Shown here piece after piece: positions 16,992 to 26,391 of a DNA stretch of 64,000 nucleotides. The position numbers and the translations under genes were made by a program. The notes below the pieces were generated by a model, which saw only the letters and a program-made list of their open reading frames with translations, was not told the DNA's origin and ran no database searches. Within the stretch, counting starts at the first letter, position 1; each line of letters starts with the position of its first letter. The stretch is from Gemmatimonadaceae bacterium. GTDB taxonomy: Bacteria > Gemmatimonadota > Gemmatimonadetes > Gemmatimonadales > Gemmatimonadaceae. Location of the stretch: NCBI GenBank assembly GCA_947457545.1, contig CANGXD010000001.1:124001-188000 (forward strand), in the 5' to 3' direction.

Positions 16992-18686
16992 TTAGAAGAA
17001 CACCGGCTCGCGATAGGCACCGAAGACATCTTCGAGTGCGGCTCGAATTTCGAACAATGTGCAGTAGGAACGCGCGCAGTCGAGGATGCGCGGCACCACG
17101 TTCTCCGTGCCCCGCGCCGCCGCGCGGAGTGCCTCGAGGTTGCGTGCGCACAGGTCGTTATCGCGCGTGGCCCGCAAGGTCGCCAGACGCTCACGCTGTT
17201 CGCGCTCCGCCTCTTGGCCAATGCGCAGAATGGGAATGGTCAGCTCAGGCTCGTCCGTCACGAACTCGTTGACCCCAACCACGATCCTCCGGCGCTGTTC
17301 GATTTCCCACTGCTGACGCGCAGCGCTTTCCGCGATGCGCTTCTGGAACCACCCCTCTTCGAGGCCGTTCACGACGCCGCCGACGCCTTCGATTTGCTCG
17401 AACAGTTCCTCGGCGTCGCGCTCGAGCTGATCGGTGAGTGCCTCCACGTAATAGGAGCCGCCGAGCGGATCCATCACGTTGGGGACGCCGGTTTCGTACG
17501 CCAGAATCTGTTGCGACCGGAGCGCCACCTGCACAGCCCCTTCGGTAGGCAGCGACAGTGTCTCGTCCATCGAGTTGGTGTGCAACGACTGCGTGCCCCC
17601 CAACACCGCGGCGAGCCCCTGATACGCCACGCGGACCACGTTGTTCATGGGCTGCTGCGCCGTGAGCGTCACACCGGCCGTCTGCGAATGGAAGCGCATC
17701 ATCCAGGAACGTGGATTCTTGGCGCCGAAGCGTTCCTTCATGTGACGCGCCCAGATGCGACGAGCGGCACGCAGCTTCGCGATTTCCTCGAAGAAATCGT
17801 TGTGGATATCCCAAAAGAAGGAGAGGCGCGGAGCGAACTCGTCGACGTCGAGTCCACGCGCGATGCCGCGCTCCACATACGTAAATCCGTCGGCCAGCGT
17901 GAAGGCGAGTTCCTGAGCCGCCGTGGCACCCGCTTCACGAATGTGGTAGCCGGAGATGGAGATGGTGTTCCAGTTCGGTGCGTTGCTTGCACACCAATCG
18001 AAACCATCTACAATGAGGCGCAGCGCGGGCTCAATCGGGAAGCACCACGCATGTTGCGCCATGTACTCCTTGAGGATGTCATTCTGCACGGTCCCCTGCA
18101 GCTTGCTGGCATCGACGCCCTGCTTCTCCGCGGCCGCGATGTAGAAGCACAGCAGAATGATTGCCGGCCCGTTGATGGTCATGCTCGTGGACACCTTGTC
18201 CAACGGAATGCCCTCGAATAGCGCCTCCATGTCGGCCAGCGAACTGATGGCTACACCGCATTTTCCGACTTCGCCTTCGGAGCGGACATGATCACTGTCG
18301 TAGCCCATGAGCGTCGGGAAGTCGAACGCCACCGACAATCCCGTCTGGCCCTGCGAGAGCAGGAACTTGTAGCGCTGGTTGGTCTCCCGCGCCGTGCCGA
18401 AGCCCGCAAACTGCCGCATGGTCCACAGCTTGCCGCGGTAGCCGGTGGGATGAATGCCACGGGTGTATGGCCACGCTCCCGGCGTTTCGAACGCGGTGCC
18501 GGCCGAGTCCTCGAGGTCGAGCGCCGTGTATAGCGGCGGAATCTCCGCGGCCGAATTCGTGAAGGCGATGTCGCGCTTGCGACCGCTGTCGTACTGGCCT
18601 CGCCACCGTACGACTTCCTGGCGCAAAGCATCCAGCTCTTCCTGCTGCTGGCGGACGACATCTTCAAGTTCACGTGTGGAAGTCAT
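16992..18686 (-). CDS. Methylmalonyl-CoA mutase, large (catalytic) subunit
   Basis: 564 aa. It interconverts (R)-methylmalonyl-CoA and succinyl-CoA by a B12 radical mechanism. The TIM-barrel signature is strong: '[18 protein letters not shown]' region, '[20 protein letters not shown]', '[17 protein letters not shown]', 'TSMTINGPA', '[20 protein letters not shown]', '[12 protein letters not shown]' and '[19 protein letters not shown]'. The protein ends where the fused enzymes would continue into the B12-binding domain, which is encoded separately at 15077-15490. Its ATG overlaps the meaB stop (ATGA), tying it to its chaperone GTPase. The N-terminal 35 residues look coiled-coil. Confidence 0.95.
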   Translation of the reverse strand: MTSTRELEDVVRQQQEELDALRQEVVRWRGQYDSGRKRDIAFTNSAAEIPPLYTALDLEDSAGTAFETPGAWPYTRGIHPTGYRGKLWTMRQFAGFGTARETNQRYKFLLSQGQTGLSVAFDFPTLMGYDSDHVRSEGEVGKCGVAISSLADMEALFEGIPLDKVSTSMTINGPAIILLCFYIAAAEKQGVDASKLQGTVQNDILKEYMAQHAWCFPIEPALRLIVDGFDWCASNAPNWNTISISGYHIREAGATAAQELAFTLADGFTYVERGIARGLDVDEFAPRLSFFWDIHNDFFEEIAKLRAARRIWARHMKERFGAKNPRSWMMRFHSQTAGVTLTAQQPMNNVVRVAYQGLAAVLGGTQSLHTNSMDETLSLPTEGAVQVALRSQQILAYETGVPNVMDPLGGSYYVEALTDQLERDAEELFEQIEGVGGVVNGLEEGWFQKRIAESAARQQWEIEQRRRIVVGVNEFVTDEPELTIPILRIGQEAEREQRERLATLRATRDNDLCARNLEALRAAARGTENVVPRILDCARSYCTLFEIRAALEDVFGAYREPVFF

Positions 18687-19834
18687 ACGCTGCTCCCTGT
18701 AGGAACCGGCAAGGGCGCGTAGGACGCGCCCGTGAGTAAAGCATCACTGCGGGCACGGAGTGCATCCGCCACGGCGAACGGCACCAGCGTCCCAGCCTCA
18801 AGTCCATCGAGCTGTGCATCCAACCATGCCAACGTTTCGGCATCATGCCAGAGGCGCTGGCGCACCTGCTGTTCCACGACTTCCATGACGCGCTCGCGCA
18901 GGCGGGCCCGCCGACGGCGCCGTAGCTCGCCGCTCTGTTCAAGATAGCGAAAGTGCCGTTCGATGGCGTCGGCGATCTCGGTAATTCCCTCGTTCTGGGC
19001 CGCGATCGAGCGCAACACCGGCGGCGTCCACTGCTCGGGAGCCTCGGCCTGCGCCGCCGCGCGGGCAGCACGGGCCGGGTTCATCGCGTCGCGCAGGGCG
19101 TCCCGGTCTGGCACGTTGCGCAGGTCCACACCATGGTGCGCCGGCATGTTCTGCATCGACGCGCCTGCGCGCAACCCGAGCATCAGCTCGATGTCGTTGC
19201 GCAGGCGGTCCGCTCCCGGGCGATCGGCCTTATTGACGGTGAACACGTCGGCGATCTCCATCACCCCGGCCTTGAGTGTTTGAATCGAATCGCCGGACTC
19301 CGGTACCAGCACGACGACGGTGCTATCGGCCGCACGGGCGACGTCCAATTCACTTTGCCCGACGCCGACCGTTTCGATGATGATGACATCCATGCCGAAG
19401 CCATCGAGGACATCGCACACCTCGCGCGTGGCCGTGGCCAATCCGCCGAGGGATCCGCGTGTCGCCATGGAGCGGATGAATACCCCGGGGTCGAGGGCAA
19501 TCTCCTCCATGCGAATGCGATCGCCCAGGAGCGCGCCGCCGGTGAAGGGGGAGGTGGGGTCCACGGCGACAATACCGACCGTCTTTCCGGCCTGCCGATA
19601 CTGACGAGCGAGGCGTGTGGTGAGCGTGCTCTTGCCGGCCCCCGGCGGTCCCGTCAGCCCGATGCGACGTGCGCGCCCCAGCAGCGCGTGCTGCGCGGCC
19701 AGCACCTGCTCGAACCCTGGCCGGTGATTCTCCACAATACTGACGGCGCGCGCGAGGGCCGCCGGCTTCCCGGCGCGGAACTGTTCGAGCAACCGCGCGA
19801 TCGCGGCGTCAGTCGGTGTTGTCGTCATGCTCAT
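18683..19834 (-). CDS. meaB: MeaB-type GTPase, methylmalonyl-CoA mutase chaperone
   Basis: 383 aa from ATG 19834 (MSMTTTPTD); ATG 19828 is equally possible. A G3E-family P-loop GTPase that loads adenosylcobalamin into the mutase and protects it from inactivation. The motifs are '[15 protein letters not shown]' (Walker A), '[20 protein letters not shown]', 'ETVGVGQSE' (switch/Walker B region) and 'VNKADRPGA' (NKxD). The C-terminal basic helical dimerisation arm is present. It overlaps both neighbours: the start is inside the CBS-domain gene and the stop overlaps mcm. Confidence 0.95.
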   Translation of the reverse strand: MSMTTTPTDAAIARLLEQFRAGKPAALARAVSIVENHRPGFEQVLAAQHALLGRARRIGLTGPPGAGKSTLTTRLARQYRQAGKTVGIVAVDPTSPFTGGALLGDRIRMEEIALDPGVFIRSMATRGSLGGLATATREVCDVLDGFGMDVIIIETVGVGQSELDVARAADSTVVVLVPESGDSIQTLKAGVMEIADVFTVNKADRPGADRLRNDIELMLGLRAGASMQNMPAHHGVDLRNVPDRDALRDAMNPARAARAAAQAEAPEQWTPPVLRSIAAQNEGITEIADAIERHFRYLEQSGELRRRRRARLRERVMEVVEQQVRQRLWHDAETLAWLDAQLDGLEAGTLVPFAVADALRARSDALLTGASYAPLPVPTGSSV

Positions 19835-20762
19835 CACGGATGTCACCCACCAACTCTTCAAGAAGGTCCTCGAGCGTGACCAGCCCGACGACGGTTGAAT
19901 CGTCCTGTACGATGGCCAGCTGGCGCCGCGAGCGCAGCAGCTCGAAGAGCAGTTCTTTTGCCGGCTTCTCCGGTCGGGTGTAGGCCACCGGACGAATGGC
20001 CGGTACCGCCTCCCCCCGACGACGGAAGACATCGAACACATGCACCATGCCGGTGATCTGCTCCGGACTCTCGCGATACACCGGAATGCGACTGTAGCCA
20101 GCCTGCGCCACTTGCCGCGCAAGCTCGTCGGCCGCGAGCCCGTCCGGCAGCATGAAGATATCGCTTCTTGGCGTCATCACGTCGCGTACCGCCTTGTCAC
20201 CGAACTGGACGACGCCCGAAATGATCGCAAACTCCTCGGTCGCTCCGATGTCGCTGAGCGTCCCGTCGCGCAGCATCTCTTCGAGGCCGTCGCGAAGTTC
20301 TTCATCACTCGTTTGGGGTACTGGCGTCGAGACCAAGCGTCGTGCCCCATTGGCGACTAGATGAAACGGCGCGAAGAGCAGATCCGTCACGCGCAGCAGT
20401 GGCACGAACAAAGGTACCAACTTCGGTGCAAAGCGCCGTGCGATCGCGCGCGGCAGCAACTGACCGAACACCAGCATGAGGAGCAGAAACAGCACGACGT
20501 CGCGCGCGAACGCGACGGCTCGCAAGCCATCCTGCATTGCGATCACGGAGCCCGTGGCGAAGACGACGATCATGCTGGCGGTGCCTGCGGCATGCACCAG
20601 TCGCGTGGGACGCTCGAGATACCGCGCCATCGTTCCTGCACCACCTGCCCGATGCTCGATCCAGTGGCGGAGCCAGAGTCGACTCACGGCACGAACGGTC
20701 GTCGCCGCCATGGTCAGCACCGCGAGTGCGAGAACGGCCGCGAAAATCACGACGCCGGTCAT
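19809..20762 (-). CDS. CNNM/CBS-domain membrane protein (CorC/HlyC-like), second copy
   Basis: 317 aa. An N-terminal CNNM-type membrane region has hydrophobic segments at about 3-24, 56-78 and 86-108. It is followed by a CBS pair (about 190-310; 'VRDVMTPRSDIFMLPDGLAADELARQ', 'YSRIPVYRES', 'LLFELLRSRRQLAIVQDDS', 'VGLVTLEDLLEELVGDI'). It lacks the C-terminal CorC_HlyC transporter-associated domain that its upstream neighbour has. Such proteins are implicated in magnesium/cobalt efflux or in coupling to YbeY; the exact role is uncertain. It overlaps the upstream paralogue by ATGA. Confidence 0.87.
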   Translation of the reverse strand: MTGVVIFAAVLALAVLTMAATTVRAVSRLWLRHWIEHRAGGAGTMARYLERPTRLVHAAGTASMIVVFATGSVIAMQDGLRAVAFARDVVLFLLLMLVFGQLLPRAIARRFAPKLVPLFVPLLRVTDLLFAPFHLVANGARRLVSTPVPQTSDEELRDGLEEMLRDGTLSDIGATEEFAIISGVVQFGDKAVRDVMTPRSDIFMLPDGLAADELARQVAQAGYSRIPVYRESPEQITGMVHVFDVFRRRGEAVPAIRPVAYTRPEKPAKELLFELLRSRRQLAIVQDDSTVVGLVTLEDLLEELVGDIRDEHDDNTD

Positions 20763-22045
20763 GCGACCTCCTCGTCGTTGACTGGCGCGGGGGGCACGTC
20801 AGGCGCGATGCGCTCGAGGTATACGCGTTCGATCTTACGGCGAATGACCCGCTCCACGATGACCTTGAAACTGCCGATCGTGAGCGACTCCCCGGCGCGT
20901 GGTACCCGCCCCAGCAACTCCAGGATGAGTCCACCCACCGTCGACACATCGTCGCGGGCGAAGTCGTAGCTCAACGCATCCGACAGGTCATCGAGGGTGA
21001 GCCGACCGGAGACCCAATACCGGGTATTCGCCTCACTTTCGACGAGCCGCTCTTCGTCATCGTACTCATCGCGAATCTCGCCTACGAGTTCCTCGAGGAT
21101 GTCCTCGATGGTCACGAGTCCGGCCGTGCCGCCGTATTCGTCGGCGACAATCGCAATGTGCCGACGCGCCTGGCGGAACTCCTTCAACAGGTCAGCGATG
21201 CGCTTCGACGACGGAATGAACACCGGCGGACGCATGAGCGACGTCCACCCGGCTTCGGGTTCTTCATCGGCGAGCACGGATGGCAGCAGGTCTTTCACGT
21301 AGAGGATGCCGACGATCTCGTCGATCGTTTCCTCATACACGGGGACGCGCGAGTGCTGGATGCTGCGTACCCGGTCGAGCATCTCCGACCACGGGATGTC
21401 GCGCTCGACTCCGAGCATGTCCACCCGAGGGACCATAACCTCGGCGGCCGACGTCTCACCGAACTCGAACACCCCGAGCAGGAGTGCCCGTTCGTCACCC
21501 GTGACGTCGGTTTCACTCGTCACGACATCGCGGAACTGTTGCGCGGCTTCTTCACGTCGCTCCTGCGTGGCGTCCGACTCGGAGACGACCTCGGCGAAGA
21601 GGCCGTCCACCCAGTTTCCGAGTGCGACCACCGGCGACAGAACGCGCTCGACGACCCTTGTGTAACCATCGAGTCGCGCGGCGGCCTCATCGCCCAGTGC
21701 ATCGCCCAGGACGCGCGCTGCACTTTCGGCGAACAGGACGGTGGTGAGCCCCAGCAATATCAGCAGGCCCACCAGTGGCACCGTCGCGCGTGCGGCGAGA
21801 TCGAGCGCCACCGCAAGCCCGCTGCCTGCGGCGAGATGGCCCAAGACGCGCGCAAACGCGAGTGCCCGGTGTGTTTGCTCACGTGCGGGAATGGCGCGCG
21901 CCACCGTGGGCAACGGGGCTCCGAATCCGCCGCGATCCTGAGCGGTTGGAAGATGTGACTCGGACAACAACGCGCCGTCGGCGACGGCAGAGAGCGCTGC
22001 AACAGCGGCACCGGCCACCGCGAGCCCCCACGCAGCAGCGCTCAT
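20759..22045 (-). CDS. CNNM/CBS/CorC_HlyC-domain membrane protein, first copy
   Basis: 428 aa from ATG 22045, whose ATGA overlaps the ybeY stop; the longer frame to 22102 would run into ybeY. An N-terminal CNNM membrane domain (about 1-180) precedes tandem CBS domains (about 195-325: 'AAEVMVPRVDMLGVERDIPW', 'RHIAIVADEYGGTAGLVTIE', 'EELVGEIRDEYD') and a C-terminal CorC_HlyC domain (about 340-415). This is the standard hemolysin-C/CorC architecture linked to Mg2+/Co2+ transport. It directly follows ybeY, as in many bacteria. Confidence 0.9.
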   Translation of the reverse strand: MSAAAWGLAVAGAAVAALSAVADGALLSESHLPTAQDRGGFGAPLPTVARAIPAREQTHRALAFARVLGHLAAGSGLAVALDLAARATVPLVGLLILLGLTTVLFAESAARVLGDALGDEAAARLDGYTRVVERVLSPVVALGNWVDGLFAEVVSESDATQERREEAAQQFRDVVTSETDVTGDERALLLGVFEFGETSAAEVMVPRVDMLGVERDIPWSEMLDRVRSIQHSRVPVYEETIDEIVGILYVKDLLPSVLADEEPEAGWTSLMRPPVFIPSSKRIADLLKEFRQARRHIAIVADEYGGTAGLVTIEDILEELVGEIRDEYDDEERLVESEANTRYWVSGRLTLDDLSDALSYDFARDDVSTVGGLILELLGRVPRAGESLTIGSFKVIVERVIRRKIERVYLERIAPDVPPAPVNDEEVA

Positions 22046-22521
22046 GCCCTGGGGGCCGAAGACGTCCAGAAGCGCGTCATCAGCTGCTCCTGGCGTCGCC
22101 ACATTGGCGACGTCATGCGTGCATCGTCTTCAGGGTGCTCCCATCCGCAAGCGTGCAACGTCCCGTGTACCACCAGCCGGGCAAGCTCTTCGCGAATGCC
22201 GACGCCGTGGGACTTCGCCTGTTGTCGGGCCACGTCGGGACAAATGTAAATGTCACCGATGACGGCACCACCGGGGTCAGCGCCGAGCGCGAACGTGATG
22301 ACATCGGTGGGCCCGCGATGCCCGAGATGCTTGCGATTGAGCGACGCCATTGTGCGGGACGACACAAACGTGACGGACAACATCGCCTGCTTGACCTTGA
22401 GTGCGCGCAGCACTTGCCGCGACAGCTCCGCGAGCTTCTCGGTGGCGACCGGAATCCGCACGCCATCGCATTCCACCGCCACGGCGCGCGGTTCCGGCTT
22501 GGGCAATCGGGCTGGACTCAT
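22042..22521 (-). CDS. ybeY: rRNA maturation endoribonuclease YbeY
   Basis: 159 aa. A zinc-dependent endoribonuclease for 16S rRNA 3'-end maturation and 70S quality control. The metal site motif is 'HGTLHACGWEHPED' near residue 118, matching HGxLHLxGYDH. Upstream are 'LNRKHLGHRGPTDVITFAL' and 'GDIYICPD', both typical. It lies in the conserved order phoH-ybeY-corC, overlapping both neighbours by ATGA. Confidence 0.95.
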   Translation of the reverse strand: MSPARLPKPEPRAVAVECDGVRIPVATEKLAELSRQVLRALKVKQAMLSVTFVSSRTMASLNRKHLGHRGPTDVITFALGADPGGAVIGDIYICPDVARQQAKSHGVGIREELARLVVHGTLHACGWEHPEDDARMTSPMWRRQEQLMTRFWTSSAPRA

Positions 22522-23507
22522 CCGCCACCGGCCGCGTCTTCGTTGTACGCGCGGATGATGTCGCGCACCAACCGATGGCGCACGACATCGGACTCGTTGA
22601 AGTAATGGAACGAGATGCCTTCGATGCCGTGCAGAATGCGCTCGATTTGCATGAGGCCGGAATCTTCGCGGCGCGGCAAATCGACTTGGGTTTTGTCGCC
22701 GGTGATCACGATCTTGGAGTTCACACCAAGACGCGTGAGGAACATCTTCATCTGCGCGCCCGTCGCGTTCTGGGCTTCGTCGAGAATGACGAACGAATCA
22801 CCTAACGTACGCCCGCGCATGAACGCCAAAGGCGCCACTTCGATGGTCCGTGCTTCGATGAGCTTCTGAATGCGTTCGAACGGGATGAGGTCGTCGAGTG
22901 CATCGTACAGCGGTCGCAAGTACGGATCGATCTTCGCCTGCATGTCGCCTGGCAGAAAGCCGAGACTTTCTCCAGCTTCGACCGCCGGACGTGCCAGTAC
23001 GATGCGCCGGACCCGCTTCCGCATGAGGGCGTCGACGGCAGCCGCTACCGCGAGATACGTCTTTCCGGTACCGGCGGGACCGATGCCGACGACGATATCG
23101 TGTTCGCCGATCTTCTTGAGATACTCTGCCTGTCCGGGCGTCTTGGGCTGCACCCCGCGCCGCGAACCCGGCAGCACGAGGCCGCCGTTCGTCGCGCCGG
23201 GAGCATCGGCAGGGCGCTCGGTGAGTGTGAGACGAAGCACGTCGTCGGCGCTCACGCTCTTCCCGTCACGAACCATGGCCACCATGGCGGCCGCGACGCC
23301 CTCGGCGCGCGCGATGGCGTCGTGATCACCCGACATCGACAGATGATCGCCGCGGAGCGCGATGCGCGCACCGGTGGCGCGCTCGAGCTCTTTGAGATTG
23401 CCGTCGTTCACACCGGCCAGCATCTGCAGGTCGGCCCCTTCAACAGACACGCGGGCGGTGACCACGTCACTACGCTCACCGCCGCGCTCACTGCGAGATT
23501 CACTCAC
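22518..23507 (-). CDS. PhoH-like ATPase
   Basis: 329 aa from GTG 23507, which overlaps the aspS stop; the frame is open further upstream inside aspS, but that part is a shadow. An N-terminal KH-like region (about 15-80, 'LKELERATGARIALRGDHLS') precedes the PhoH P-loop domain: 'VGIGPAGTGKTYLAVAAAVD' (Walker A), 'RPAVEAGESLGFLPGDMQAK', 'SFVILDEAQNAT' (Walker B) and 'KIVITGDKTQVDLP'. PhoH proteins are associated with RNA metabolism and YbeY. The overlap with ybeY downstream supports that. Confidence 0.93.
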   Translation of the reverse strand: MSESRSERGGERSDVVTARVSVEGADLQMLAGVNDGNLKELERATGARIALRGDHLSMSGDHDAIARAEGVAAAMVAMVRDGKSVSADDVLRLTLTERPADAPGATNGGLVLPGSRRGVQPKTPGQAEYLKKIGEHDIVVGIGPAGTGKTYLAVAAAVDALMRKRVRRIVLARPAVEAGESLGFLPGDMQAKIDPYLRPLYDALDDLIPFERIQKLIEARTIEVAPLAFMRGRTLGDSFVILDEAQNATGAQMKMFLTRLGVNSKIVITGDKTQVDLPRREDSGLMQIERILHGIEGISFHYFNESDVVRHRLVRDIIRAYNEDAAGGG

Positions 23508-25281
23508 GTATGCTTCCTGCGCGCGACTCGCGCACGCTGATGTGCAACTGGGCCAGATCCTCGGCCGGGACGGCCACCGGCGCGCCTTCGTACAGCGAAC
23601 GGGCCGCCGTGGTCTTCGGGAACGCAATCACATCGCGCAGCGACGTCGCGCCCGACAGCAACATGGCAATGCGATCGAAGCCAAACGCAATGCCGCCGTG
23701 TGGCGGTGCGCCGGCACGAAGTCCTTCGAGCAGGAACCCGAAGCGACGTTCCTGCTCTTCAGCATCACCGATGCCAAGCAGTGCAAACATGCGGGACTGC
23801 GTGGCCGGATCGCTCGTACGAATGCTACCACCGCCGAGTTCGGTGCCGTTGAGGACGACATCGTACGCCAGGGCTCGCCAGCGTGCCGGCTCGTCGGGAT
23901 AGGCGGCCATGTCGTCGGCGTGGGGCGCCGTGAAGGGATGATGCACCGCGGCCAGCGCGCCGGTCTCCGGATCTTCCTCGAACATGGGGAAGTCGAGCAC
24001 CCACAGGAAACGCTGCGCCTTGTCGTCGATGAGTTCGAGGCGGCGCGCGCACTCCTGACGGACCCGGTCGAGCGCCGGGCTGCTGACGCGGTCGGCGGCG
24101 GCCACGAAGAGCGCGAGATCGCCGTCGTTGAGTGCCAACGCCGCCTTCGCGTCATCCGTGAGGAACTTGGCGAGCGGGCCGTCATACTCGCCATCGGCCT
24201 TACGGAGGCGCAACAACCCTCCAGCACCTGCCCCCTTGGCAAGGGCTTCGAGCTCGTCCACCTGCTTGCGGCTCCACGCCCCACCGCCTGGCAGGACGAT
24301 ACCGCGCACGCGGGCCCCGTTGGCCAGTGCCGTCTTGGTAACGGCAAAATCGAGCGACGCGAAGACGCTGCTGTAATCGCGGATGCGGAGCTCGTATCGC
24401 AGATCTGGACGGTCGCAGCCGTAGAACTCCATGGCATCGGCGTACGTCATGCGTTCGAACTGCGCGGGCACGTCATGATGACCGGCTTCACGCCACATGC
24501 TGCCGATGAGCCCCTCGGCGAGCGTCATGATATCCTGGCGCTCGATGAACGAGGCCTCGATATCGATCTGGGTGAACTCCGGTTGGCGATCGGCACGAAG
24601 ATCTTCATCGCGGAAGCAGCGCGCGATCTGAAAATACCGATCGAAGCCGCAGCACATGAATAACTGCTTGTAGATCTGCGGTGACTGCGGCAGCGCATAG
24701 AACTCGCCAGGATGGACACGACTCGGCACCAGATAGTCGCGCGCACCTTCGGGCGTCGGCTTCGTGAGTATGGGTGTCTCGAGTTCGAGATAGCCGTGGT
24801 CGGTGAGGAACCGACGCGACACCTGCAGCAGCCGATGCCGAAGGACCAGGTTCTCCTGAAGCTCCGGGCGTCGCAGATCGAGATACCGATGGCGCAGCCG
24901 CAACTCTTCGGCTGGCATTTTTTCCCCGCGGCCGCGCGCCACGGGCAGTGCCGGGGTGACCGCCGGCCCAACCACACGGAAGCTCGTGACCCGGACTTCC
25001 ACCTCACCCGTGCCCATTTCCGGATTGACCCGCTCCGGTTCACGGGCCACCACTTCGCCTTCGCACAGGATGACCGACTCCACGCCAACTGAGGCCGCGA
25101 GCTGCTGCACTTCGACCGCGCTCCATGCGGGACCGAAGGCCAGTTGCAGCAGTCCGGTGCGGTCGCGCAGATCGATGAAGACCAACCCGCCAAGGTCACG
25201 GCTCCGGTGCACCCAGCCGCCAAGCTGGACGGTTCGACCCACGTCGGCCCGCCGCAGAAGACCGCACGGATCGGAACGCAT
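23500..25281 (-). CDS. aspS: Aspartyl-tRNA synthetase
   Basis: 593 aa from ATG 25281 (MRSDPCGLLRRADVGRTV aligns with the usual bacterial N-terminus); an in-frame GTG at 25332 would add 17 unlikely residues. Class IIb architecture: anticodon-binding OB fold (about 1-110), motif 1, motif 2 ('RYFQIARCFRDEDLRADRQP'), the bacterial GAD insertion (about 285-415) and motif 3 ('GIAFGFDRIAMLLSG'). The OB fold has 'WVHRSRDLGG', with His where discriminating bacterial AspRS usually has Asn or Leu. In Pseudomonas that His marks a non-discriminating enzyme that also charges tRNA-Asn. It heads an operon with phoH, ybeY, corC genes, meaB and mcm. Confidence 0.97.
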   Translation of the reverse strand: MRSDPCGLLRRADVGRTVQLGGWVHRSRDLGGLVFIDLRDRTGLLQLAFGPAWSAVEVQQLAASVGVESVILCEGEVVAREPERVNPEMGTGEVEVRVTSFRVVGPAVTPALPVARGRGEKMPAEELRLRHRYLDLRRPELQENLVLRHRLLQVSRRFLTDHGYLELETPILTKPTPEGARDYLVPSRVHPGEFYALPQSPQIYKQLFMCCGFDRYFQIARCFRDEDLRADRQPEFTQIDIEASFIERQDIMTLAEGLIGSMWREAGHHDVPAQFERMTYADAMEFYGCDRPDLRYELRIRDYSSVFASLDFAVTKTALANGARVRGIVLPGGGAWSRKQVDELEALAKGAGAGGLLRLRKADGEYDGPLAKFLTDDAKAALALNDGDLALFVAAADRVSSPALDRVRQECARRLELIDDKAQRFLWVLDFPMFEEDPETGALAAVHHPFTAPHADDMAAYPDEPARWRALAYDVVLNGTELGGGSIRTSDPATQSRMFALLGIGDAEEQERRFGFLLEGLRAGAPPHGGIAFGFDRIAMLLSGATSLRDVIAFPKTTAARSLYEGAPVAVPAEDLAQLHISVRESRAGSIRE

Positions 25282-25459
25282 CGATGTGGAGAGGACGGAC
25301 GATTGGGGCGAGGACGACGTCAAGTGTGGCACTCCAAAGCGGAACGGGACCGGCCTCGGCGCGGAGACGCGTCGGAGGAAGGGTCGAAGGCAAGACGCAA
25401 ACGTTGAAAAGTAAATGCGTTACGAGGCGGAGGGTAGCGATTTTCCTGCCGCGGTTCGC

Positions 25460-25489
25460 TTGACCTTGGCTCTTGGCGCCGTTTAGTCT
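25460..25489 (+). promoter_or_regulatory. Promoter of the outer-membrane-like protein gene, leaderless arrangement
   Basis: TTGACC (25460-25465), an 18-base spacer and TAGTCT (25484-25489). Only 5 bases (CCCAT type) separate the -10 box from ATG 25495. No Shine-Dalgarno is visible. Confidence 0.42.
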
Positions 25490-25494
25490 CCCAT

Positions 25495-26391
25495 ATGCGC
25501 CGCACGCTCATCTGCGGGCTTGCTGCGTTCGGCTGGGCCATCAGGCTTGGCGCGCAGCCAGTACCCGCGCGCGACCTTTGGGAATTCCCGCTGGGGGCTT
25601 TATTCGAGCCGCCGGCCTTGGCGAGTGAGCCAGGTGCCGGATTGTGGAATCCCGCCACGATTGCGGTGCCGAAAGGCGAGCGGATGCGTATTGGTGTGGC
25701 CTCGCTGGCCACCGGTAATGCGCAGGGCGTGGACGGGCAGTTGCTGGCTGCTGCGTGGCGGCGAGCTTCGGGAGCCACGATCGGTGTATCACTCGCGCGG
25801 GCGGCTGTCGGCGGTCTCGTTCGCACGGATTCCGATCCGCAATCCGTGGGGACGATCGCGTACAACACCACCCTGGTCAGCCTGACGGCATCGAGAGAGT
25901 TGGTGCCCCATCTGACTGCCGGTGCCGCGATCCGGTGGCGGAACGGACAGTCCGACCAACTGTCCCGTAATGCCGTCGCTGCCGATTTCGGCGCGGTACT
26001 GCATGACCTCCCGTGGCGCGACGCGCGAGTGGCGCTGTCGAGTTTCCTCTGGCGTCCCGGCCGGGAAATCGAGGATCGTCCGTCGGTGATGGCCGCGGCC
26101 GACCTGAGGCTGATTGGAGTGAGTCGGATCCGGGAGGTGCGCCTCGGGTACAGCGAAAACGCCGTCAATCGTGGCGCGAGAGAGCGTGGCCCGTTCGTTT
26201 CGGGACGATTTGGACTCGTTGAAGGACGGGCGGGCGTCATGCGGACGTCGGCGGGCGCCGCAAGCATCACGCGCATGCGTACCGGCCTGGCGCTGTATTT
26301 TGCGCGCTACGTCGTGGGTGTGGCCCGCGAAGAAGGTTTGGCGGGACTTGGTCCCGTGTATCAGTTCACGCTCAGCTCGCTCATCAAGTGA
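25495..26391 (+). CDS. Secreted beta-barrel-like protein of unknown function
   Basis: 298 aa. A signal peptide covers the first ~20 residues (MRRTLICGLAAFGWAIRLGA, cleaved before QPVPARD). The mature chain alternates short amphipathic strands ending in aromatic or basic residues ('MRIGVASLATG', 'LTAGAAIRWRNG', 'REVRLGYSENA', 'TGLALYFARYVVGVAREE') and ends with a strand-like '...VYQFTLSSLIK'. The 'GAGLWNPATIAVPKGERMRI' segment resembles PorV/FadL-type outer-membrane barrels. I cannot name a family. Its stop overlaps the rlmN GTG (GTGA), so the two are co-transcribed. Confidence 0.7.
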   Translation: MRRTLICGLAAFGWAIRLGAQPVPARDLWEFPLGALFEPPALASEPGAGLWNPATIAVPKGERMRIGVASLATGNAQGVDGQLLAAAWRRASGATIGVSLARAAVGGLVRTDSDPQSVGTIAYNTTLVSLTASRELVPHLTAGAAIRWRNGQSDQLSRNAVAADFGAVLHDLPWRDARVALSSFLWRPGREIEDRPSVMAAADLRLIGVSRIREVRLGYSENAVNRGARERGPFVSGRFGLVEGRAGVMRTSAGAASITRMRTGLALYFARYVVGVAREEGLAGLGPVYQFTLSSLIK

